From Nitrospirae bacterium GWC2_57_9 (GTDB lineage Bacteria; Nitrospirota; UBA9217), in contig MHEA01000135.1 in the NCBI GenBank assembly GCA_001805085.1, positions 1 to 7,877 on the forward strand: 7,877 bases of DNA. Direction: 5' to 3'. The notes below the pieces were generated by a model. That model was not told the DNA's origin, made no database searches, and worked only from the letters and a program-made list of their open reading frames with translations. This document shows positions 5,143 to 7,877 of this stretch, one piece after another (within the stretch, counting starts at the first letter, position 1; each line of letters begins with the position of its first letter). Made by a program: the position numbers and the translations under genes.

Positions 5143-6150
5143 ATGGCTGTAAGAGTTGCAATCAACGGATTTGGCAGGATCGGCAGAAACTTTTTCCGGG
5201 CATCCCAGGGCAATAAGGACATCGAGATCGTTGCGGTGAACGATCTTACCGACGCAAAAACGCTGGCGCATATCCTGAAGTACGATTCGCTTGCCGGGAT
5301 CTTCGATGCAGACGTAAAACACGCGGAAGGCAAGCTCATCGTCAATGGCAGGGAAATCGCGGTGATTGCAAAGAAGGACCCCGCAGAACTGCCCTGGAAG
5401 GATATGAAGGTGGACATCGCCATCGAATCTACGGGGCTCTTTGTGGACCGGGCGGGCGCCGAGAAGCATATAAAAGCTGGTGCCAAAAAAGTGCTCATCT
5501 CCGCCCCTGCCAAGGACCCGGATGCCACGTTCGTCCTGGGCGTGAACGACGAGACCTACGATCCGGCCAAGCACAACATCATCTCGAACGCATCCTGCAC
5601 CACGAACTGCCTTGCCCCCGTCGCCAAGGTGATCAATGATTCCTTCGGTGTCGTGCACGGCGTGATGAACACCATTCACTCCTATACCAATGACCAGCGC
5701 ATCCTTGACCTGGCACACAAGGACCTCCGCCGGGCCCGCGCCGCAGCCATGTCGATCATACCGACCTCGACCGGCGCTGCCAAAGCCGTGTCCCTCGTGC
5801 TTCCCCAATTGAAGGGCAAGCTCGACGGCATGTCCCTCCGCGTACCGACTCCCAACGTATCGGTTGTGGACGTGGTCTTCGAAGTATCGAGGAAGGTGAC
5901 CAAGGAAGAGGTGAACGGAGCGCTCAAGGCCGCTGCTGATGGCAAGATGAAGGGCATACTGGAGTTCGAGGAAAAGCCGCTCGTGTCCATCGACTTCAAG
6001 GGCAATTCCCACTCCTCCATCGTGGACGCCGCCCTCACCAGCGTCATGGACGGCACCATGGTGAAGATCATTTCCTGGTATGATAACGAGTGGGGCTATT
6101 CCTGCCGTCTGCGGGACCTCGCGATCATGGTGGCGAAGAAGGGACTCTAA
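5143..6150 (+). CDS. gapA: glyceraldehyde-3-phosphate dehydrogenase, type I (335 aa)
   Basis: Phosphorylating GAPDH, interconverting glyceraldehyde-3-phosphate and 1,3-bisphosphoglycerate with NAD(P), normally a cytoplasmic homotetramer. The Rossmann fold opens with INGFGRIGR (7-15); Asp34 in AVNDLTD is the usual NAD-selecting acidic residue. The catalytic centre SNASCTTNC places the nucleophile Cys152, and His179 in NTIHSYT is the base. PTSTGAAKA (208-216), VPTPNVSVVD (234-243) and SWYDNEWGYS (311-320) are all intact. Length is typical. A perfect AAGGAGG (5130-5136) lies 6 bases before the ATG. Next to His192, the pair usually read as Leu-Pro in NAD-type enzymes is Leu190-Ala191 here, which may relax cofactor choice. 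Followed by pgk 87 bp downstream. Confidence 0.98.
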   Translation: MAVRVAINGFGRIGRNFFRASQGNKDIEIVAVNDLTDAKTLAHILKYDSLAGIFDADVKHAEGKLIVNGREIAVIAKKDPAELPWKDMKVDIAIESTGLFVDRAGAEKHIKAGAKKVLISAPAKDPDATFVLGVNDETYDPAKHNIISNASCTTNCLAPVAKVINDSFGVVHGVMNTIHSYTNDQRILDLAHKDLRRARAAAMSIIPTSTGAAKAVSLVLPQLKGKLDGMSLRVPTPNVSVVDVVFEVSRKVTKEEVNGALKAAADGKMKGILEFEEKPLVSIDFKGNSHSSIVDAALTSVMDGTMVKIISWYDNEWGYSCRLRDLAIMVAKKGL

Positions 6151-6229
6151 CATCAAATCCTAAGCACGAAATCCGAAATCCTAAACCATTTTTAGGATTT
6201 CGATATTAGAATTTAGGATTTCATTGATG
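6151..6229 (+). repeat. palindromic repeat cluster between gapA and pgk
   Basis: The gap is built almost wholly from copies of one short word. GAAATCCTAAA (6175-6185) pairs perfectly over 11 bp with TTTAGGATTTC (6191-6201) around loop CCATT. Extra forward copies are AAATCCTAA (6155-6163) and GAAATCC (6168-6174), and a second reverse copy TTTAGGATTTC lies at 6212-6222. Outer flanks CATCAAATCCTAA (6151-6163) and TTAGGATTTCATTGATG (6213-6229) can also pair with a 3-base bulge, so the spacer can fold as one nested structure. There is no T-run as in a terminator. It could be a dispersed intergenic repeat or an mRNA-stabilising or processing site. Confidence 0.85.
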
Positions 6230-6237
6230 AGGTGCTT

Positions 6238-7431
6238 ATGGATAAAAAAACCATCGAGAAAGTCGACCTGAAGGGCAAGCGTGTTTTCATCCGCGCTGAT
6301 TTCAACGTGCCTTTCGACGAGAACGGGAACATCACCGACGACGGCAGAATACGCTCGACGCTGCCGACGATCAATTATGCCCTTGATGCCGGCGCAAAGG
6401 TCATTCTTGCTTCCCACCTGGGACGGCCGAAAGGCAAACCGAACTCGAAGTACAGCCTCTCTCCGGTGGCCCTCCGCCTGAACCGGCTTTTGAACAAGGA
6501 AGTAAAGTTCGCAAAGGACTGCATCGGACCGGATGTGGAGCATCTGGTTGCGGGAATGCGGCCCGGAGATGTGCTGCTGCTCGAAAACCTCAGGTTCCAC
6601 GCGGAAGAAGAGAAGAACGACGAGGGCTTTTCCAAGGCCCTCGCTGCCTTTACCGATGTTTATGTCAATGATGCCTTCGGCACGGCGCACCGCGCCCATG
6701 CTTCCACCTACGGCATTACCAAATATGTAAAGCAGTCGGTCGCCGGCTTTCTGATGAAGAAGGAGATCGAATACCTTCAGAAGACCGTTGCAAATCCGGT
6801 CCGGCCCTTCGTGGCCATCCTGGGCGGGGCAAAGGTCTCGGGCAAGATCGGCGTGATCGAGAACCTTCAGAACAAGGTGGACAAAATAATCGTAGGCGGC
6901 GCCATGGCATTCACCTTCATCAAGGCCCGCGGCCAGGAAACCGGCAACTCCCTGGTGGAAGACGACATGCTCGATATGGCCCAGAGGCTCAGGAAAGGCG
7001 TTCGCGACAAGGGAGTCAAATTCTACCTCCCCGTGGACTTCGTTGTTGCAGAGAACACGAATGACGGGGCCGAAACCAAGATCGTGACGTCCCAGGAGAT
7101 ACCCAAGGGCTGGGTGGGGCTGGATATAGGGCCTGCAACGACGAGGCTGTTCGCGGAAGCGCTCCAGGACGCCAAGACGATCATATGGAACGGGCCCATG
7201 GGCCTCTTCGAGAAGGACGCCTATTCCCGCGGCACCTTCGCCATCGCGCGCGCCGTTGCTGATGCCTACGCCACGACCATCGTGGGCGGCGGGGATACCG
7301 ACGTGGCCGTGCACAAGGCCGGTGTTTCGGACAGCATCACCTTCATTTCGACCGGTGGTGGAGCGTCGCTGGAGCTGCTCGAAGGCAAAGAACTGCCGGG
7401 ACTGGCCGCTCTTACCGACGACAAAGAGTAA
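6238..7431 (+). CDS. pgk: phosphoglycerate kinase (397 aa)
   Basis: Transfers phosphate between 1,3-bisphosphoglycerate and ADP to give 3-phosphoglycerate and ATP; a monomeric two-lobe cytoplasmic enzyme. The N-lobe substrate site shows RADFNVP (19-25), Arg36 in DDGRIR, SHLGRPKG (59-66), LLENLRFH (114-121) and NDAFGTAHRAHAS (144-156). The C-lobe nucleotide site shows ILGGAKVSGKI (194-204), GLDIGPAT (294-301), IIWNGPMGLFE (315-325), GGGDTDVAV (350-358) and TGGGASLELLEGKELPG (372-388). No key residue is missing. A GTG two codons upstream (6232) is possible, but ATG 6238 is chosen because GAGG (6229-6232) then lies 5 bases before it. It sits between gapA and tpiA in the same direction. Confidence 0.98.
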   Translation: MDKKTIEKVDLKGKRVFIRADFNVPFDENGNITDDGRIRSTLPTINYALDAGAKVILASHLGRPKGKPNSKYSLSPVALRLNRLLNKEVKFAKDCIGPDVEHLVAGMRPGDVLLLENLRFHAEEEKNDEGFSKALAAFTDVYVNDAFGTAHRAHASTYGITKYVKQSVAGFLMKKEIEYLQKTVANPVRPFVAILGGAKVSGKIGVIENLQNKVDKIIVGGAMAFTFIKARGQETGNSLVEDDMLDMAQRLRKGVRDKGVKFYLPVDFVVAENTNDGAETKIVTSQEIPKGWVGLDIGPATTRLFAEALQDAKTIIWNGPMGLFEKDAYSRGTFAIARAVADAYATTIVGGGDTDVAVHKAGVSDSITFISTGGGASLELLEGKELPGLAALTDDKE

Positions 7432-7471
7432 TACTTTCCGTTCGCGGGTGAGCACAGCTAAAAGCGAAACG

Positions 7472-7501
7472 CCGTGTTCATCCACGATAATCCGTGGCTA
7501 A
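7472..7501 (+). repeat. decamer repeat / small hairpin between pgk and tpiA
   Basis: Three imperfect 10-base units run end to end: CCGTGTTCAT (7472-7481), CCACGATAAT (7482-7491) and CCGTGGCTAA (7492-7501). CCACG (7482-7486) and CGTGG (7493-7497) can also form a 5-bp stem with a 6-base loop. From memory, sequences of the type AATCCGTGGCTAA occur as scattered intergenic repeats in several environmental bacteria; this could not be checked here. The tpiA ribosome-binding site follows directly. Confidence 0.55.
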
Positions 7502-7518
7502 TAACAAAAGAGGTCATC

Positions 7519-7877
7519 ATGCACGCAAAAAGAAAGCCGATAATAGCCGGCAACTGGAAAATGAACAAGACGACCATCGAGGCAGGCGATCTCGCAGCGC
7601 AGCTGATACCCCTCGTCTCGTCGGTAAAAGACCGGGAGATCGTTCTCGGCCCTCCCTTTACCTCCCTGGAAGCCGTTTCAGAGACGATCAGGGGCACGAA
7701 TATCGCTTTGTCCGCCCAGAACATGCATTGGGAGGACAAAGGGGCCTTTACGGGCGAGATATCGGCTGAAATGCTGTTGGATTTAGGCTGCAAGTATGTT
7801 ATTATCGGTCATAGCGAACGCCGTCAGTACTTCTGCGAGACCGACGAATCCGTGAACAAGAAGGTGAAGCAGGCGCT
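7519..7877 (+). CDS. tpiA: triosephosphate isomerase, N-terminal 119 residues (cut by window end)
   Basis: Interconverts dihydroxyacetone phosphate and glyceraldehyde-3-phosphate; a cytoplasmic TIM-barrel homodimer. The visible part starts MHAKRKPIIAGNWKMNKT with catalytic Lys14, continues through GPPFTSLEAV (45-54) and SAQNMHWEDKGAFTGEIS (65-82), and reaches IIGHSERRQYF with the electrophilic His98. The catalytic glutamate lies beyond the right edge, so the gene is partial only because the window ends; there is no frameshift. GAGG (7510-7513) is 5 bases before the ATG. The 87-bp gap to pgk supports a gapA-pgk-tpiA transcription unit. Confidence 0.96.
   Translation, partial: MHAKRKPIIAGNWKMNKTTIEAGDLAAQLIPLVSSVKDREIVLGPPFTSLEAVSETIRGTNIALSAQNMHWEDKGAFTGEISAEMLLDLGCKYVIIGHSERRQYFCETDESVNKKVKQA

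Noticed and set aside
5122..6156. 344-aa minus-strand ORF opposite gapA
   Set aside because: Long open antisense frames are common opposite GC-rich, strongly biased genes; the product is His/Gly/Val-rich with no known motif.
6181..7485. 434-aa minus-strand ORF opposite pgk
   Set aside because: Same antisense effect; it begins and ends within repeats and has no domain or start signal.
1..7877. CRISPR array, tRNA, insertion sequence, phage or defence genes
   Set aside because: None seen: no spacer-repeat periodicity, no tRNA-like cloverleaf, no transposase or terminal inverted repeats, and all sizeable genes are conserved housekeeping functions.

Overview
This is a bacterial chromosomal window of housekeeping genes with a moderately GC-rich coding complement. 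The 16S rRNA start, the short CbiX, and a phosphoglycerate kinase with a GGGDTDVAV nucleotide loop (a form I remember from Geobacter-like bacteria) suggest a Gram-negative anaerobe-type lineage such as Desulfobacterota/Desulfuromonadota or Nitrospirota. That placement is inference from memory and is not settled by the sequence.

The window has two divergent halves that part at about 3430-3700. Leftward (minus strand) come ribF (FMN/FAD synthesis), a 21-codon lysine-rich small ORF not previously called here, a clear Rho-independent terminator, then a new promoter driving cbiX (sirohydrochlorin chelatase) and tyrS (tyrosyl-tRNA synthetase). Beyond tyrS lies a 530-bp gene-free stretch holding three strong tandem promoters (TTGACA, 17-bp spacer, TGT-extended -10), about 127-130 bp apart, followed by a leader with a boxA-like element and a UUCG hairpin. 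The 5' end of a 16S rRNA gene on the minus strand ends the window on the left.

Rightward (plus strand) a TTGACA/TATAAA promoter drives a DUF1015 (COG4198) protein of unknown function. It is followed by the glycolytic/gluconeogenic triad gapA, pgk and tpiA, the last cut by the window edge. These three enzymes act together on triose phosphates: TpiA interconverts DHAP and GAP, GapA makes 1,3-bisphosphoglycerate, and Pgk makes ATP and 3-phosphoglycerate.

No mobile element, CRISPR array, tRNA or defence/toxin locus is visible. The less ordinary content is small and non-coding: the multiplied rRNA promoters, the Lys/Cys mini-protein with its own terminator, palindromic or periodic repeats filling both gaps inside the gapA-pgk-tpiA cluster, a stem-loop holding the tyrS ribosome-binding site right at the cbiX stop codon, and a nearly leaderless ribF promoter.
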